64,000 nucleotides of DNA from Amyloporia xantha. Its lineage: Eukaryota > Basidiomycota > Agaricomycetes > Polyporales > Adustoporiaceae. Position numbers and translations under genes: made by a program. The notes under the pieces were generated by a model. That model was not told where the DNA came from, did not search any database, and was given only the letters and a program-made list of their open reading frames with translations. The stretch spans positions 372,001-436,000 of the forward strand of contig JAYKKR010000025.1 of NCBI GenBank assembly GCA_036971615.1, given 5' to 3'. This document shows positions 61,638-64,000 of this stretch, piece by piece; position 1 is the first letter of the stretch, and the number at the start of each line of letters is the position of its first letter.

Positions 61638-64000
61638 CGCAGATCGAACGCGGTCCGCATTTCCTCTCGTCCGCTCCTTCTGGTTCTACCAACGTCGTCG
61701 TCGTTGTCATTATCGTTGTGTGTGTATCCGTATCGCGCTGTCCTTTCATCGATTATCCTCGCACCTTCCCACTTCCCTTGAAGAATCCTCATACATTGTA
61801 CAGACTACCATATCCGATTCAAGGATGCAATTTACGCCTCCCAATTGTTGTGTAATACGTATCTTTCTTTATATGGAGTATAGGTGCTGGCATGCGTCTG
61901 CTGCAGGGCTGTTTTTGGACAGTTAGAAAACACTGTCGAGTTTGTGGCAGCGGAAAGTGACGTAAGAACAGCCTGAAACTGGGTCGACTTGGGGTCGACT
62001 GAAGTTGGGCTGAACTGATTCTATATGCGCAGCTCGGCAACATGCGTAGCATTGAATGTACATCCGAGATGCACTCAGTTCAAATTCGCTTTTCGCCAAC
62101 ATGGTTTGATTTATGAGCATCTTGCAAATTAGATGATGTCACTTACCACGCAGCTAGCTCAGCCGACTATGTTACTGCCTATATGCTGTCTGACATTCGT
62201 TAGCCTTCTGCAGCTTCATCCGTTACCCTAGAGTACGGATACTCAAAGGTGTTCTAGTTGAGAGCAAGTGGATTTGATGGGCTCAAAGTCGACCCGCAAT
62301 AGTACATTTCTCATTCGTAAGTTCTCGTGATATCGATCGCTTCTGTTGAATATGCTGATTTGCATTGTCCGACAGTCGCCGAATCTGCTGGGAGCCCGCA
62401 GCTGAAGAACCGCCAGGTATGTGAAAATAAATACAAATTTCACTGTGCGGTCTTCCGCAAAAGGGTTCTGTTTTAACGCAATGTGCATGCTGTTTCCTAG
62501 CGCCTGCTCTGTAGAAGCTGATCACGGTTCCTATTGCATCTGATACATTTATTTCGCGCAACCTGCCGTATCCACTTAGTCCAATTTGGTCGCAAGACAC
62601 CATCAGTACGGAATGCAATCAAAGACATCCCGAAGAACACAAGGGTCAGTGAGTCTGATTCTAACTCTGTATATCTATATTGTATCGGATTTCTCAGGAC
62701 TTGACTATGCTTCCAAATTTGCGAATATTGATGAGCATTTTCACAGACATAATGTGGCATTTGAGACCAGCTGGATCCGATCAACAAGAAATTTCCACCA
62801 GGCTTGACTGTATAGTACACAATGCAGACCGTGCCAATCCAAGCAAACATGGCCACAGATCTTTCGGAGGATCAAAGGACGGCTCGATGACGAAGTAGTT
62901 CCCGTAGGTCATATACATATCGACGAACAATACATTTTTCTTGAATTTGCCTGCTGAGAAGTGCTCATGTAAGTTTATTGCCTTTACTCGCTCCATCAAG
63001 ACTGTCTGACGTACGATTTAGATCATCAACTCCTGAATTGCCGTTGCCGTACATGACACGACGGGCAACTTGACGCCGTGCTGTAAATCCATCTTACCCT
63101 GGATTTTAGATTGCAGCAGATTTTGTCGAAGACTGGGCGTAGCTCTGGAGGTCCAGCTGATAGCCCAGTAATGGATTAATTGAACGGACAGTTTTTACCT
63201 GGGCGCCGTTGTGATATGATGGATATACGGGTGCCTGTAACCCCCAGCTATCAAGCTGCGGGTAAGGCACATGGCGATATATGGTAGGCCCTACCAGCAC
63301 CGATACTGCTTACCAGGGTGTGCTGATAGTGGAAGGCGACAGAGTCAAGAAAGATCATGCCATCGTTCTCAGGAGATTGGTGTCAAGATACATTCACATT
63401 CAGGGTCGAGGTATTTTACGCACAACCTGGGAGCTGAGCGCTGACCGAAACTCACAACGATCCACCTTTAGTCACGAGCGTTCGGGTAAACTTGATGAGT
63501 TTTCTGTGCGGTTCGTGCTTGTATCAGTGAATGTGACATCGTTTATCTAACGCCAAGTCAGTGTGTCAGTATTACAATTTCCCTCCGTCAAACCACCGTC
63601 TGATGCTACGATTTCTTTCCGGAAATATAGCATGAGGGCGCGCCGCGTTAATTTCCCCTTATCCACGTCGTCGAATTCGAGCTAATCGTTGCGCTTGACA
63701 AGATCATCAGAGGATCCATCGCTGCGCAGCGTCCCCTTACTTGCAGTGAATGGCCGAAGAGAATCAGATGTTCCTCTTGATCAAGCGCTATCAGTGACTT
63801 TACTAGTGGACAGCTGGATCATTGCGGTTAACGTGTGAACTCTGAACAAGTGGACTGATACCAACTCAATTGTTTCAATGTCATGCCCGTATGTGCCTCT
63901 CTTTCACCCCTCTATCATCTCCTGCGTCCTCCTGCTCATAGTCATGTAGGCTTATGAGCAACAGATGTGCTCGACATCCGTCCGTACAGTCTATTCAGAG
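61638..64000. other. 3'-terminal 2.4 kb, no recognised gene
   Basis: Short frames in all directions, AT-rich with scattered direct motifs (TCGACTTGGGGTCGACT at 61984-62000). Neither coding exons with known domains nor RNA genes could be supported. A gene beginning to the right of the window cannot be excluded. Confidence 0.4.

Overview
The window is fungal nuclear DNA, most likely from an agaricomycete basidiomycete. Genes are intron-dense, with many short introns of about 50-100 bp. Housekeeping genes alternate on both strands with short intergenic gaps. One gene encodes a DUF6535 membrane protein, a family I know only from mushroom-forming fungi. All product calls come from reading the translations; no database search was run.

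Left third (1-19,040) is an accessory region. It holds six members of one zinc-finger family: three Cx4C...Hx4H fingers followed by a CxxC...HxxxC finger, behind a Ser/Thr/Pro-rich acidic N-terminus. They fall into three subtypes with two copies each. The left arm has A at 1-858 (+), B at 2779-3795 (-) and C at 6874-8349 (-). The right arm has A' at 13532-14686 (+), C' at 14829-16158 (+) and B' at 17940-19001 (+). Inverting the B-C segment of the left arm gives the right-arm order. The cluster therefore looks like a segmental duplication with one internal inversion. All three right-arm copies are broken by nonsense codons, indels or lost fingers. On the left, A (visible part) and C are open, and B has a frameshift in its last finger. 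The DNA between these genes is long and contains no gene I can recognise.

Middle and right (19,559-61,637) is an ordinary eukaryotic block. In order: a DUF6535 membrane protein (-); a Kes1/Osh4-type oxysterol-binding protein (-); an Nhp6-type HMG-box protein (-); cytosolic leucyl-tRNA synthetase (-); an ERCC6L2-like SNF2 ATPase (+); a METTL14/Kar4-type MT-A70 protein (-), divergent from the ribosome-assembly factor NOC2 (+); a Cbp6/UQCC2-type complex III assembly factor (-); a gene-poor stretch of about 6.7 kb; D-arabinono-1,4-lactone oxidase (+); a UBE2G2/Ubc7-type E2 (-); the second-largest subunit of RNA polymerase III (-); and, sharing a 239-bp promoter with it, a UBE2G1-type E2 (+). A roughly 605-bp element with inverted-repeat ends lies between the leucyl-tRNA synthetase and ERCC6L2-like genes. 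The last 2.4 kb hold nothing I recognise.

The block contains genes for protein synthesis (LeuRS, NOC2, Pol III), chromatin and repair (Nhp6, ERCC6L2-like), ER lipid and protein quality control (Osh4-like, Ubc7-like) and mitochondrial function (Cbp6-like, ALO). They do not form a cluster with a shared function. The best candidate for something undescribed is the duplicated zinc-finger array, with exon-1 mosaicism and G1/S-type promoter motifs as secondary observations.
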